Below, in pieces: positions 1-9,007 of a stretch of DNA of 64,000 bases; the first letter of the stretch is position 1, and the number at the start of each line of letters is the position of its first letter. Under the pieces are notes generated by a model. That model worked only from the letters and a program-made list of their open reading frames with translations, made no database searches and had not been told where the DNA came from. Where the stretch lies: contig NZ_CP040753.1 of NCBI RefSeq assembly GCF_006064855.1, positions 2,232,001-2,296,000 on the forward strand, written 5' to 3'. This DNA comes from Sulfitobacter sp. BSw21498 (GTDB lineage Bacteria > Pseudomonadota > Alphaproteobacteria > Rhodobacterales > Rhodobacteraceae). Made by a program: the position numbers and the translations under genes.

Positions 1-261
1 CTCTCGGTCATGGGCGAGGATCGCGGCGCGGTGCGGCCAGTCGACCTTGGGGCGCGGCGACATGTGCCGTTCAAGGTTATCGGTATGCAGTTCAACCAGA
101 CCGGGCGCGATGTAATCCCCCTGCATGTCCCGCGCGCCCTTTGGCACGGCGGCGCCGGTATCAATATCGGTGATCACCCCATCTGCAATGCGGATCGCGC
201 CGGTTTCGACCCTATCGCGCAGGATCAGACGGGCATTGGCAAAAATCGTCTCTTGGGTCAT
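1..261 (-). CDS. phnM: PhnM, alpha-D-ribose 1-methylphosphonate 5-triphosphate diphosphatase (N-terminal part)
   Basis: Only the first 87 codons are in the window; the gene continues past the left edge. The visible N-terminus ([16 protein letters not shown]...) has the amidohydrolase-type beta start of PhnM, followed by the PGLVELHTDNLERH metal-binding segment. In the C-P lyase pathway PhnM removes pyrophosphate from ribose 1-methylphosphonate 5-triphosphate to give the substrate of the PhnJ lyase. Its ATG overlaps the phnN stop codon by four bases (ATGA), so it is the last visible gene of the phnGHIJKLNM operon and is probably translationally coupled. Confidence 0.88.
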   Translation of the reverse strand, partial: MTQETIFANARLILRDRVETGAIRIADGVITDIDTGAAVPKGARDMQGDYIAPGLVELHTDNLERHMSPRPKVDWPHRAAILAHDRE

Positions 262-833
262 GGCTTTATCTTCTGACTGGATTGGCCAGCCGTACAGGCT
301 GTTTGGGAAAGATGCTGGCGTATGGTGGTAACGGTCTGCGCCAGCGGGCCGTTGTTGCAGATTACATGGTGGCGAATACCCGTCGGCATCGCGAAATCCG
401 CCCGCGCCAAGCGACGCTCGATCTCGTCTGCGTCCTCGCGGTTTCGCGCGGTCAGACGGGATGCAAGCACATCGCGATCCGCGCACAGCAGGATGACACA
501 GAACCGCGCGAACAAAGCCTGCGCCTGTGGCAAGACGGCACGCGACAGGTTTACCAACACTTCACGCCCCTGCGCCACCTCCAGTGCCACAGACTGCGGG
601 ATACCGTAGTGCCACCCGTGCGCATGCCAGCTGAGAATAAACGCGCCGTCATCCTCGGCCTTCCTAAAGGCACGTTCTGACACGCCGTCAAAATCCTCGC
701 CGCCCAGCGCGGTGGGACGCGAGATCACGCGTCGGGCGAGCACGAGCGACGGGTCTGCCGCAGCCAAACCTTCCATCACGCTGTCTTTGCCAACGCCCGA
801 GGGGCCGACGACAGCAATAAACCGTCCCGTCAT
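258..833 (-). CDS. phnN: PhnN, ribose 1,5-bisphosphate phosphokinase
   Basis: A 191-residue P-loop kinase related to guanylate kinases. The Walker A motif GPSGVGKDS is at residues 10-18, and [11 protein letters not shown] resembles the substrate loop of this family. PhnN phosphorylates ribose 1,5-bisphosphate to PRPP, recycling the sugar released by C-P lyase. The gene starts four bases inside the end of phnL and ends four bases inside phnM. The order L-N-M differs from the enteric order L-M-N, but the content is the same. Confidence 0.93.
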   Translation of the reverse strand: MTGRFIAVVGPSGVGKDSVMEGLAAADPSLVLARRVISRPTALGGEDFDGVSERAFRKAEDDGAFILSWHAHGWHYGIPQSVALEVAQGREVLVNLSRAVLPQAQALFARFCVILLCADRDVLASRLTARNREDADEIERRLARADFAMPTGIRHHVICNNGPLAQTVTTIRQHLSQTACTAGQSSQKIKP

Positions 834-1522
834 GCGGCGCGCCCCGGCGTGTACTGCGTCACATCGAACTGGCGGTCACATATCTCATCGCGGGCGGCGT
901 GGTCATGGAAGATACCAATGATTGCAGCGCCCCGCGCCTTCGCCTCGGCAATCATCGCAAGCACGGTGGCACGGTTTGTCGGATCAAGACTGGCGGTAGG
1001 TTCATCCAGCAAAAGCGCCGGATAGGGATAGGCAAAACCGCGCGCGATATTCACGCGCTGCTGCTCCCCGCCAGAGAAGGTCGTGGGGCTCAGCTGCCAC
1101 AGGCGTTCGGGGATGTTCAGTCTGTGTAACAGGGTTTTTGCCTGCGCCTCGGCCGTCGCTCGGTCCGATCCGGTCGCCATCAGCGGCTCGGCCACTACAT
1201 CCAGTGTCGATACACGCGGCACGACCCGCAGGAACTGGCTGACATAGCCCAACGTCGTGCGGCGCAGCTGGATCACCTGGCGTGGTGCCGCGGTTACGAC
1301 ATCCAGATCGCCTACCATAATCCGGCCCGACTGGGTCAGATAATTGCCGTAAATCATCCGCATCAGGGTCGATTTACCGGCCCCCGACGCGCCCACCAAG
1401 GCGATACATTCCCCCTTTGCGACTGACAAAGAGGCCCCCGCCATGACAGAGATTTCAGCAGCCCCCTGATTGTGCAGCACAAAGGATTTCGACACGTTTT
1501 CGACAGTAATCATCGGGCTCAT
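830..1522 (-). CDS. phnL: PhnL, ABC-type ATP-binding subunit of the C-P lyase system
   Basis: A 230-residue ABC ATPase. Walker [10 protein letters not shown] is at residues 44-52, the signature is [14 protein letters not shown] and Walker B is [12 protein letters not shown]. PhnL is needed for the nucleosidase step that makes ribose 1-phosphonate 5-triphosphate together with PhnG, PhnH and PhnI, and is not a transporter subunit despite its fold. It overlaps phnK by four bases, and this operon position separates it from the true transport ATPase PhnC. Confidence 0.93.
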   Translation of the reverse strand: MSPMITVENVSKSFVLHNQGAAEISVMAGASLSVAKGECIALVGASGAGKSTLMRMIYGNYLTQSGRIMVGDLDVVTAAPRQVIQLRRTTLGYVSQFLRVVPRVSTLDVVAEPLMATGSDRATAEAQAKTLLHRLNIPERLWQLSPTTFSGGEQQRVNIARGFAYPYPALLLDEPTASLDPTNRATVLAMIAEAKARGAAIIGIFHDHAARDEICDRQFDVTQYTPGRAA

Positions 1523-2289
1523 ACCTGTAGGACAGAGGAAACAAGAAGCTGCGTATACGCATGCTGCGGATCGTCGAGCACCTGATCGGTCAGGCCGCTC
1601 TCTATGACATGGCCGTCTTTCATCACCATCAGCCGGTCGGCGAGCAATCGCACCACAGCCAGATCGTGGGTCACGATGATGGCGCTCAGCCCCATTTCGC
1701 GGACCAGCCCGCGCAGCAGGTCCAGCAATCGCGCCTGTACGCTGACATCCAGACCGCCAGTCGGCTCATCCATAAAGACCAAGCGAGGGCCCGTCACCAG
1801 ATTGCGCGCGATCTGCAGCCGTTGCTGCATCCCGCCGGAAAAGGCCGTGGGGCGGTCGTCGATCCGGTCGGCGCTGATCTCGACCCGGCCCAGCCAATCG
1901 ATTGCCTTGTCGCGGATGTCTCCGTAATGGCGCGCGTTCACGGCCATCAGCCGTTCGCCGACATTGCCGCCCGCACTGACGTTCATGCGCAACCCGTCGC
2001 GGGCATGTTGATGAACGAATGCCCAGTCAGTGCGCGACAGCATGCGGCGTTCGGGCTCGCTCATCGTGACAGTATCGCGCAAGCCCTCAGTGCGGGTGTC
2101 AAAGCGCACCGCACCTGCGTCGGGCTGCAAATGCCCCGCCATACAGTTCAGCAAGGTCGACTTCCCCGACCCGCTTTCCCCGACGATGCCCATTACCTCG
2201 CCCGGATAAAGATCAAAGGACACATCCGTGCACCCGATCCGCGCGCCGTACATCTTGGCGATGCCTTCCACTTGCAACAACGGGGTCAT
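1519..2289 (-). CDS. phnK: PhnK, ABC-type ATP-binding subunit of the C-P lyase core complex
   Basis: The 256-residue protein starts at MTPLLQVEG; the open frame extends upstream into phnJ, but this ATG overlaps the phnJ stop by four bases, as at the other junctions of the operon. Walker [10 protein letters not shown] is at residues 37-45, the signature is [14 protein letters not shown] and Walker B is [12 protein letters not shown]. PhnK docks on the PhnGHIJ core and is required for lyase activity in vivo. It resembles oligopeptide-transporter ATPases in fold, but no permease gene sits beside it. Confidence 0.93.
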   Translation of the reverse strand: MTPLLQVEGIAKMYGARIGCTDVSFDLYPGEVMGIVGESGSGKSTLLNCMAGHLQPDAGAVRFDTRTEGLRDTVTMSEPERRMLSRTDWAFVHQHARDGLRMNVSAGGNVGERLMAVNARHYGDIRDKAIDWLGRVEISADRIDDRPTAFSGGMQQRLQIARNLVTGPRLVFMDEPTGGLDVSVQARLLDLLRGLVREMGLSAIIVTHDLAVVRLLADRLMVMKDGHVIESGLTDQVLDDPQHAYTQLLVSSVLQV

Positions 2290-3155
2290 GCCGCGTCCTC
2301 CGCCAAAGGGGTGCCCTGCGCGCCACAATGCCCTGCAGCGCGACGCGAGCCGCAATAATCCGTGTCCGAACACATGAACATCCGACCGCCGGCATCATCC
2401 ATGATCAGCTCGTCCAGATAGCTGTCTGTCGCGCCGCACAGATCACAGGCGTGATCTGCTTTGGTCGGCTCGAACGGGTAGTCATCAAAATCCAGACTGA
2501 CGACCTTGGTATAGGGCGGCACCGCATAGATGCGCTGTTCACGGCCTGCACCAAACAACTGGATACCTGCCATCTCTAGCTTTGGGTTGTCGAACTTCGG
2601 GATCGGCGACGGGTCCATGACATAGCGCCCCTCTACCTTCACCGGATAAGCATAGGCGGTGGCAATCGCACCATGCTGGCTGATGTCCTCGTAAAGTTTC
2701 ACGTGCATCAATCCGTATTCCTCAAGGCTGTGCATCTTGCGGGTCTCTACCTCTGACGGCTCGAGAAACCGCAGCGGTTCGGGGATCGGCACCTGATAGA
2801 CAAGGATCTGGTCCTCGCGCAGGGGCGCTTCGGGGATGCGGTGACGGGTCTGGATCACGCTGGCCTCGGTGGTGGCTTCGGTCACGGCGACACCCGCCGT
2901 TTTCTCGAAAAACCGCCTGATAGAGACTGCATTGGTGGTGTCATCGGCCCCCTGATCGATCACCTTGAACCGGTCTTCGGGCGTCAATACCGCCGCCGAC
3001 ACCTGCACACCGCCCGTGCCCCAACCATAAGGCATCGGCATCTCGCGGCTGGCAAAAGGCACTTGGTAGCCCGGGATCGCCAACCCTTTCAGGATCGCGC
3101 GGCGGATCATGCGTTTGGTCTGCTCGTCCAGATAGGCGAAGTTATAGTCGCTCAT
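2286..3155 (-). CDS. phnJ: PhnJ, radical SAM carbon-phosphorus lyase
   Basis: The 289-residue catalytic subunit of C-P lyase cleaves the C-P bond of ribose 1-methylphosphonate 5-phosphate, releasing methane or another alkane. The unusual PhnJ cysteine pattern C-x2-C-x21-C-x5-C is intact (C237, C240, C262, C268). In this family three of these cysteines bind the iron-sulfur cluster and one gives the thiyl radical. The protein is thus expected to be active. The gene overlaps phnI and phnK by four bases each. Confidence 0.96.
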   Translation of the reverse strand: MSDYNFAYLDEQTKRMIRRAILKGLAIPGYQVPFASREMPMPYGWGTGGVQVSAAVLTPEDRFKVIDQGADDTTNAVSIRRFFEKTAGVAVTEATTEASVIQTRHRIPEAPLREDQILVYQVPIPEPLRFLEPSEVETRKMHSLEEYGLMHVKLYEDISQHGAIATAYAYPVKVEGRYVMDPSPIPKFDNPKLEMAGIQLFGAGREQRIYAVPPYTKVVSLDFDDYPFEPTKADHACDLCGATDSYLDELIMDDAGGRMFMCSDTDYCGSRRAAGHCGAQGTPLAEDAA

Positions 3156-4300
3156 GACGCCACCCCTTCCTTCATTTTGCCTTTTAAACTCCCCCCGGAG
3201 GGGCCCTCCCCCTCGGCTTGTCCCCCCGCCTGCGACCCTGCCTGCGCGTCACGGCGTAGCTTGCGGATCAGCTCCAGTTCGGATTGGAAATCGACGTAGT
3301 GGGGCAGTTTGATATGCTCCAGAAACCCCGTCGCCTGAATATTGTCGGCGTGGTACAGCACGAATTCCTCGTCCTGCGCGGGTGCGCCCAGATTATCCTC
3401 GCCCAACTCCTTCCAGCGCAGCGCGCGGTCGACCAGCGCCATAGAGATCGCCTTGCGCTCGGTCATGCCAAAGACCAGCCCATAGCCCCGCGTGAACTGC
3501 GGCGGCTCCGTCTTCGAGCCGGTGAACTGATTGACCGTCTCGCATTCGGTCAGGGTGATTTCACCGATGTCGATGGCAAAATCCAATTCGGGTATGTCCA
3601 TCTCTACGGCCACGGCACCGATGCGCAGCTCTGCCACAAAAGCGTGGTTGCGTGCGTAGCCCCGTTGGGTGGAGTAAGCCATGCCAAGGATAAACCCCTC
3701 ATCCCCGCGTGTTAGAGCCTGCAATCGCAAGGCACGGCTGGCCGGAAGCTCCAACGGGCTGCGGGTCAGATCGTCAGGTTTCTCTGCTCCTGCGGGTTCC
3801 GCTTGAATCAGGTCCTCGCGGTCAAGAAAGCTCATGATATGAGGCGTTTCACCTGCATTAGGGTCTGTTTGCGACATCTCTGCGACCTCGCCATCGGCGG
3901 CGAGTTTGAAGTCCAGCAGACGGTGGGTATAGTCGAATGTCGGCCCCAGGACCTGCCCGCCCGGTGCGTCCTTGAACGTGGCCGAGACACGGCGGTCACA
4001 CGCCATCGCAGCGGTATCCACCGGATTAGAGCCGCCAAAACGGGGTAGCGTGGTGCGGTAGGCCCGGATCAGGAAGGTCGCCTCTATCAGATCGCCGCGC
4101 GATTGTTTGATCGCCAGCGCGGCAAGGTCGGGATCATAAAGCGACCCTTCCGCCATCACGCGATTGACGGCCAGCGTCATCTGTTCGCGGATCTGATCGA
4201 CGCCCAGTTCCGCCACATCGCGATCGCCGCGCCGCTCCTCGGCCAGCCACGCATGGGCGTTGTCGATGGCGCGTTCGCCCCCTTTGACTGCAACATACAT
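3152..4300 (-). CDS. phnI: PhnI, C-P lyase core nucleosidase subunit
   Basis: A 382-residue protein beginning MYVAVKGGERAIDNAHAW, the characteristic PhnI opening. PhnI replaces adenine of ATP with a phosphonate, forming alpha-D-ribose 1-phosphonate 5-triphosphate in the PhnGHI(L) reaction. It overlaps phnH by one base (TGATG) and phnJ by four. The C-terminus ends in a low-complexity Gly/Gln/Lys stretch after residue 355 that is probably disordered. Confidence 0.95.
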   Translation of the reverse strand: MYVAVKGGERAIDNAHAWLAEERRGDRDVAELGVDQIREQMTLAVNRVMAEGSLYDPDLAALAIKQSRGDLIEATFLIRAYRTTLPRFGGSNPVDTAAMACDRRVSATFKDAPGGQVLGPTFDYTHRLLDFKLAADGEVAEMSQTDPNAGETPHIMSFLDREDLIQAEPAGAEKPDDLTRSPLELPASRALRLQALTRGDEGFILGMAYSTQRGYARNHAFVAELRIGAVAVEMDIPELDFAIDIGEITLTECETVNQFTGSKTEPPQFTRGYGLVFGMTERKAISMALVDRALRWKELGEDNLGAPAQDEEFVLYHADNIQATGFLEHIKLPHYVDFQSELELIRKLRRDAQAGSQAGGQAEGEGPSGGSLKGKMKEGVAS

Positions 4301-4860
4301 CAGCGAACCCTCGTCGTGCGTGGCAGCGCAGCAAGCCGGTCTGCGCAGGTGAAAATGAAATCCAGCCCCAGTGGGAACAGCGTGACATTCGCTTGAAAAG
4401 CGGCGCAGTCCGGCAGCGACAGGTTGGTACTGTCTTTGATGCCCGGACCGCTCAGGGTCGCACCATGGGGGGAAAGTTCGGGCATCTCGACGATCAGCGT
4501 TGCTGACCTGTCGGGGTATTCTGCGGTGCCGATGGCGAACTTTGCGAGAGGCAGATCGTCCCAGCCCCCCACGGCAAACATCGCCTTATCGGCAGGCGCA
4601 AAAGGCGCGCCGGTTTGAAAGGTGATCCAGTCGCGCACATCTTGCGTATCACAGGCCGCCCCCAGATAGATCGGCGTATCGGGATCACACAGCGTCAGGA
4701 TCGCGGTACCTGCTGCCACGCTAAGCGGCGCGGGCGGGGTGGCACCTGATACGTCACAAACCGTGCCGGGGCGGGCCATGGCGGTCATCAGCCCGCGAAA
4801 GGCGCGGGCAGCGTCGATTGGGGCGTTGGTAAAGCCGCCCTCCAAAGCATGGGCCTGCAT
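4300..4860 (-). CDS. phnH: PhnH, C-P lyase core subunit
   Basis: A 186-residue PhnH-family protein. The motif ARAFRGLMTAMARPGT near residues 18-33 and the later GPGIKDS segment are typical. PhnH is a structural subunit of the PhnGHIJ core with a PLP-transferase-like fold but no cofactor. One-base overlaps with phnG and phnI (TGATG) indicate translational coupling. Confidence 0.93.
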   Translation of the reverse strand: MQAHALEGGFTNAPIDAARAFRGLMTAMARPGTVCDVSGATPPAPLSVAAGTAILTLCDPDTPIYLGAACDTQDVRDWITFQTGAPFAPADKAMFAVGGWDDLPLAKFAIGTAEYPDRSATLIVEMPELSPHGATLSGPGIKDSTNLSLPDCAAFQANVTLFPLGLDFIFTCADRLAALPRTTRVR

Positions 4861-5324
4861 CAGTCTTCCCCTCGTACCATTGTAAAGAAATCAACCTTCG
4901 TTGCAGCAGCCTTGGCCGCGCGGGTGGTTTTAGCCGCGTCGCGCGCCTTGCGCAGCGGTGTGAGAATGGCCGCCTCTACTTGCCCCGCCGCGTCGGTTTG
5001 CATCAACGCATCAATCAGTGCGGTCCGAAGCGCATGGTCCTTGCTGCGCCCTTGCACATAGCCGTGCCCCACCGTGCCACAGCCCAGTTTCACCGAGGCG
5101 CGGGTGACGGACATCTCGCCAAGGTTAAACGCGGCCCCCACGGCTCCTGCCCGCCCGCGCACCATCACGCCGCCAATCTCTGGCGCGCGCAAAATACTGT
5201 GATCGGGGTGGGTGTCATAGGCGGTCCACAGGCGTGCGATCTCGGCTGCGGGGGATTTGGCCAACAGGCCTAACCACGCCTTACGCTCTGCATTAGGGTC
5301 GATTTGTGTGTTCATCATATTCAT
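4860..5324 (-). CDS. phnG: PhnG, C-P lyase core subunit, first gene of the operon
   Basis: A 154-residue PhnG-family protein (AERKAWLGLLAKSPAAE..., GAVGAAFNLGEMSVTRASV). It takes part with PhnH, PhnI and PhnL in joining ATP and the phosphonate. The ATG at 5324 is chosen because AAAGGTG lies about eight bases upstream; ATGs at 5318 and 5315 are alternatives. It is the promoter-proximal gene of the leftward phnGHIJKLNM operon, divergent from phnF. Confidence 0.93.
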   Translation of the reverse strand: MNMMNTQIDPNAERKAWLGLLAKSPAAEIARLWTAYDTHPDHSILRAPEIGGVMVRGRAGAVGAAFNLGEMSVTRASVKLGCGTVGHGYVQGRSKDHALRTALIDALMQTDAAGQVEAAILTPLRKARDAAKTTRAAKAAATKVDFFTMVRGED

Positions 5325-5325
5325 C

Positions 5326-5361
5326 TAGACACCTTTTCGAGTTGTCTATACAACTAGACAA
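5326..5361. promoter_or_regulatory. Probable PhnF operator in the phnG-phnF intergenic region
   Basis: A perfect 7-bp inverted repeat, TTGTCTA (5342-5348) and TAGACAA (5355-5361), is separated by six bases; a third half-site, TAGACA, lies at 5326-5331, just upstream of the phnG start. GntR/HutC-family PhnF repressors bind short inverted repeats next to their own genes. The position between phnF and phnG suggests this site controls both, but binding is inferred. Confidence 0.6.
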
Positions 5362-5417
5362 ATACTAGCCGCCGCGCGTACCAGCGCCAAGCCCTCCTTT
5401 TGCGAAATATTTGTGAC

Positions 5418-6131
5418 ATGCCCCAACGCACCCCGATCTGGACCGCCATCGCCCATAGTCTGCGCAGTGATATTGGCTCTGGCGTCTATGGCCCTGATGA
5501 CAAGCTACCGACCGAAAGCGCGCTTGCTGCGCGGTTCGGGGTGAACCGGCATACGGTGCGCCATGCGATAAAGGCGCTGACTGACGAAGGGCTGGTCCTG
5601 CCGCGGCGCGGTGCGGGGGTGTTTGTGACCTCTACCCCCACCGATTACCCCATTGGCCGCCGCGTCCGTTTTCACCAGAACCTCACCGCACAGGGGCGCA
5701 TTCCGGGCAAGGAGTTCCTGACGCTGGAAACCCGCACCGCACGACCCGAGGAAAGCAGCGCGCTTGCCTTGGCCGAGAACGCGCAGGTGCAGGTCTGCGA
5801 GGGGCTGTCCTTTGCTGATGATCAGGTGATTGCGCTGTTTCGCAGCGTCTTCTCTGCCGCGCGTTTCCCCGACATGCTGGCGCATCTTGAGCAGGCGCAA
5901 TCCGTGACGGCGGCGCTGCGGCTGGGGGGCGTGACAGACTATACCCGCGCCTCGACCCGCATCAATGCCAAGCTCGCCAGCGCCACCCAAGCCCTGCATC
6001 TGCGCGTGGCCGAAGGCGCGCCGATCTTGCGCACGATCAACCTGAACGTGGATGATCAAGGCCAACCGCTGGAATACGGGCGCACGTGGTTTGCGGGGGA
6101 CAAAGTGACCCTGACACTGGCAGATTCCTGA
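5418..6131 (+). CDS. phnF: PhnF, GntR/HutC-family phosphonate operon regulator
   Basis: A 237-residue regulator with an N-terminal GntR winged helix (TESALAARFGVNRHTVRHAI, about residues 33-52) and a C-terminal UTRA ligand-binding domain from about residue 85. The ATG at 5418 gives the usual PhnF start MPQRTPIWTAIA; a TTG 18 bases upstream is a less likely start. It is divergent from phnG and converges on the hexapeptide-repeat gene. Its effector is probably a phosphonate or an organophosphate intermediate, by analogy with the family. Confidence 0.9.
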   Translation: MPQRTPIWTAIAHSLRSDIGSGVYGPDDKLPTESALAARFGVNRHTVRHAIKALTDEGLVLPRRGAGVFVTSTPTDYPIGRRVRFHQNLTAQGRIPGKEFLTLETRTARPEESSALALAENAQVQVCEGLSFADDQVIALFRSVFSAARFPDMLAHLEQAQSVTAALRLGGVTDYTRASTRINAKLASATQALHLRVAEGAPILRTINLNVDDQGQPLEYGRTWFAGDKVTLTLADS

Positions 6132-6142
6132 GGCGGCCGGCG

Positions 6143-6757
6143 TTATTCGTACCGTTCCAGAAACGCCTCTGCTGAAAGCGATCGGAAGTCCCCAAGCGCG
6201 CGGTGCAGCGCGTCGTGGGGCCAGTCCCACCACGCCAGCGCCATCATGCGGTCAGCGATACTTGGGCTGAACCGCGCGCGCAGCGGCACTGCAGGTATGC
6301 CCGCGACGATCATATAAGGGGCGACGTCCTTGGTCACGATCGCCCCGCCCGCCACAACGGCCCCGTGGCCGATCGTTACCTCTGGCCGGACCTGTGCGCC
6401 GTTGCCCAGCCACGTGTCGTGTCCAAGGGTGACGCGCCGCCCACGGCGGTGCGCGAACCAAGCGTCATCGTCAGTCGCATCGTCAAAGTAGTCGCCTGCA
6501 CGGTAGTGAAAGTGATGCAGGCTGGCTTTCTCCATCGGGTGGTCTGTGGCCCCGATCCGCACATAGGCCGCGATGTTTGCAAACTTGCCCACGGTGGTGT
6601 TGGCAATGTCGGCGTAGCGGTCGCAGTAGCTATAGTCACCAAACTGGCTGTGCGCGATACGCGACCCGCGTCCAACCTCTGTGTAGGCTCCGAATGTGGC
6701 ATCTTTGATCTCGCAGTCGGGGTGGATGAAGGGGGTGTCAGCAGTGAGACGCGGCAT
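6143..6757 (-). CDS. Phosphonate-associated hexapeptide-repeat transferase-like protein
   Basis: A 204-residue left-handed beta-helix protein. Hexapeptide-type repeats (TFGAYTEVGRGSRIAHSQ, AYVRIGATDHP, TWLGNGAQVRPEVTIGHGAVV) run from about residue 20 to 165, as in xenobiotic acetyltransferases. A family of this type is recurrently found in phosphonate loci. Its ATG overlaps the stop of the upstream phnE by one base, so it is the last gene of the phnCDEE operon. The acceptor is unknown; N- or O-acetylation of an aminophosphonate or of a ribose-linked intermediate is only a guess. Confidence 0.82.
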   Translation of the reverse strand: MPRLTADTPFIHPDCEIKDATFGAYTEVGRGSRIAHSQFGDYSYCDRYADIANTTVGKFANIAAYVRIGATDHPMEKASLHHFHYRAGDYFDDATDDDAWFAHRRGRRVTLGHDTWLGNGAQVRPEVTIGHGAVVAGGAIVTKDVAPYMIVAGIPAVPLRARFSPSIADRMMALAWWDWPHDALHRALGDFRSLSAEAFLERYE

Positions 6758-8055
6758 CAGTGACCGCCCTCGTCGCCATTGATCAGCTTGCGGCGCAGCC
6801 AGCCCGAAAAGCTGTCCATCGCCATGACCATCAGCACGATCAGCACAATGTAGTAGGTCACCTCCTCCCAGTCCTTCTGGGTGGCAATCGCCTGGGTCAG
6901 CAGCAAACCGATGCCGCCACCGGTGATCGCCCCGATGATTGTCGCGGACCGCGTGTTGGATTCAAGGAAATACAGGATCTGGCTAAGCAGCACCGGCACG
7001 ATCTGCGGCAGGACCCCAAAGCGATAGCGTTGCAGCGGTTTCGCCCCGGTGGATGTGATGCCTTCGATCTGTTTGCCGTCGACGTTCTCAAGCGCTTCCG
7101 AGAACATCTTGCCGAAGGACCCCGTGTCGGTCAGCAGGATCGCCAGTGCCCCCGTCAGCGGCCCCGGCCCAAAGGCCCGCGACAGCACGATGGTCCAGAT
7201 CAGCCCGTCAACCCCGCGCAGAAAATCGAACATGCGCCGCGCCGCAAACCTGAGCGACCGCAGCGGGGTAAAGTTCTTGGCGGCCAGAAACCCCAGCGGC
7301 AAAGCGATGATCGCTGCGCCAAACGTGCCAAGGAATGCCATCAACAACGTCTCGTACAACGCCCAAGCCACATCGCCATGACGCCACATGCGGTTGGTCC
7401 AGAAATCGTGGAAGATCGCGCCTGCTTCGCCGCTGACCGCGCGCCCCAGCAGTGCAACAGCGCCAACCCCGTGATAAGGGCTGTCGAGCGTGAAAAAGAA
7501 CAGCTCCCAGCCGTAGTTGTACTTGAACACCTCGGTCCGGTTGCGGGTGAGCGTCAGGCGCCCTGCATCCGTGTTAATCATCACACGGTTCTTGGATGCG
7601 CTGATATAGTCGGGGATATCGCCGGGCGGGAATGTCGCCTGAACGCCGCGCTGTCCCGGTTCGGCCACCACGGTGCCGTAGCCCGGGATATCATAGGTCA
7701 CCTGCGGGCCGAAGGTCACGATATGCCCGCCCCCCAGATCAGCAACGGGGCGATCCCCCAGCGTGACCCAATCGGGGGCCGTACCGGTTTCATATGCGCC
7801 TTTCCGCTCGCCTTCGATTGCGATGGAAAACGCGCCGTCGCGGTTGTCCTGCGTGACATGGGTTTTGTAGCTATAGGTATCAGACACCAGCGTGCGGGCG
7901 TTGCCGACGTTGATCCGGTCCCCCAGCCCCGCAATATCAAAGGCAAAGAAGATATAGACGAAATAGGCCAGCGCGATCAGGGGCAGCGCCAAAGCGGTCA
8001 TCCGCTTGCGCGAGAAGTGCACCATCGTTTGGGCGTGAAGGGCGGTCGCGGTCAT
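6757..8055 (-). CDS. phnE: PhnE-type phosphonate ABC transporter permease with a long periplasmic insert
   Basis: A 432-residue permease. One N-terminal membrane helix (about residues 20-40) is followed by a predicted periplasmic stretch of roughly 150-180 residues, then five or so helices carrying the cytoplasmic EAA-type loop (VDGKQIEGITSTGAKPLQR) that contacts the ATPase. The family is normally 260-300 residues, but a long version paired with a short PhnE is common in alphaproteobacteria. It overlaps the first phnE by four bases. The two permeases probably form a heterodimer. Confidence 0.9.
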   Translation of the reverse strand: MTATALHAQTMVHFSRKRMTALALPLIALAYFVYIFFAFDIAGLGDRINVGNARTLVSDTYSYKTHVTQDNRDGAFSIAIEGERKGAYETGTAPDWVTLGDRPVADLGGGHIVTFGPQVTYDIPGYGTVVAEPGQRGVQATFPPGDIPDYISASKNRVMINTDAGRLTLTRNRTEVFKYNYGWELFFFTLDSPYHGVGAVALLGRAVSGEAGAIFHDFWTNRMWRHGDVAWALYETLLMAFLGTFGAAIIALPLGFLAAKNFTPLRSLRFAARRMFDFLRGVDGLIWTIVLSRAFGPGPLTGALAILLTDTGSFGKMFSEALENVDGKQIEGITSTGAKPLQRYRFGVLPQIVPVLLSQILYFLESNTRSATIIGAITGGGIGLLLTQAIATQKDWEEVTYYIVLIVLMVMAMDSFSGWLRRKLINGDEGGH

Positions 8056-8936
8056 AGGGTCACCTTTGCACTCGGCAGTCCGTGGGTCAGACGGTTACGA
8101 AAAACGGAAGAAAGCTGATCGACGATCACAATCGTCAGGAACAGCAAAAGGAAGATGGCGGCAGCCTCGTCGAATTTGCCCTGCCCCCAGCTCATGGTGT
8201 TGCGCAAGTCATAGCCGATGCCACCGGCCCCGACGAAGCCAAGGATCGCAGAGGCGCGGATGTTGATCTCAAAGCGCAGCAGGGCATAGCTGACGTAGTT
8301 CGGGGCCACTTGCGGGATCACCCCCAGCCACATGCGCTGGCTCCAGCTGGCCCCGACAGAGGCAAGACCTTCTACCGGTTTGAGAGAGGCGTTTTCATTC
8401 ACCTCGGAAAAGAGTTTACCCAACGCACCGATGGTATGCAGCGCAATGGCAATCATCGCGGGCACCGGCCCGCCGCCCAGCATAAAGATCAACACCAGCG
8501 CGATGACGATCTCGGGGACGGCGCGCAACAGGTCCAGCACGCGGCGCAAGGGACCGACCAGCCACGGCACAGGGGCAAGCCCGCGCGTGACCATCAGCGA
8601 CAGAAACAGACCGATCATTGCGCCCAGCAGGGTCGACGCCGCGGCAATATTCACCGTCTCGATCAACGACGGTAGGTATTTCGCCATATATCCGGGCAAA
8701 AGGTGCCCGCGTTCAATCGCTTCGCCGATCACGTCAGCGGGGAAATCGAGAACGTTCGGCAGCCCGTCCCAGAACCCGCCTGCATTGCGGTCGCCCGCGG
8801 TATTAAAGCCGCCCACCAGCAGCGCCACAAAAAGGATCAACAGCACCAGATTCATCCAGCGCTTCGATCTGGCCAGCGCCAGATAGCTGTCCTGAATCCC
8901 TGCTCGGTCGGGGTTGGTATGCGATGTCGCAGTCAT
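8052..8936 (-). CDS. phnE: PhnE, phosphonate ABC transporter permease
   Basis: A 294-residue inner-membrane permease of the usual size. A first helix lies near residues 30-45, and four or five helices follow from about residue 90. The ATPase-contact loop reads ENASLKPVEGLASVGASWSQ. It partners the longer PhnE encoded immediately downstream (four-base overlap) and the PhnD binding protein encoded upstream. The N-terminal 25 residues are hydrophilic and probably cytoplasmic. Confidence 0.93.
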   Translation of the reverse strand: MTATSHTNPDRAGIQDSYLALARSKRWMNLVLLILFVALLVGGFNTAGDRNAGGFWDGLPNVLDFPADVIGEAIERGHLLPGYMAKYLPSLIETVNIAAASTLLGAMIGLFLSLMVTRGLAPVPWLVGPLRRVLDLLRAVPEIVIALVLIFMLGGGPVPAMIAIALHTIGALGKLFSEVNENASLKPVEGLASVGASWSQRMWLGVIPQVAPNYVSYALLRFEINIRASAILGFVGAGGIGYDLRNTMSWGQGKFDEAAAIFLLLFLTIVIVDQLSSVFRNRLTHGLPSAKVTL

Positions 8937-9007
8937 GGGAAGCCTTTACGTAAAAATGCTGACCCCGATGAGGATCGGAGCCAGCGACAGTGCTTAAATT
9001 ACTTTAA

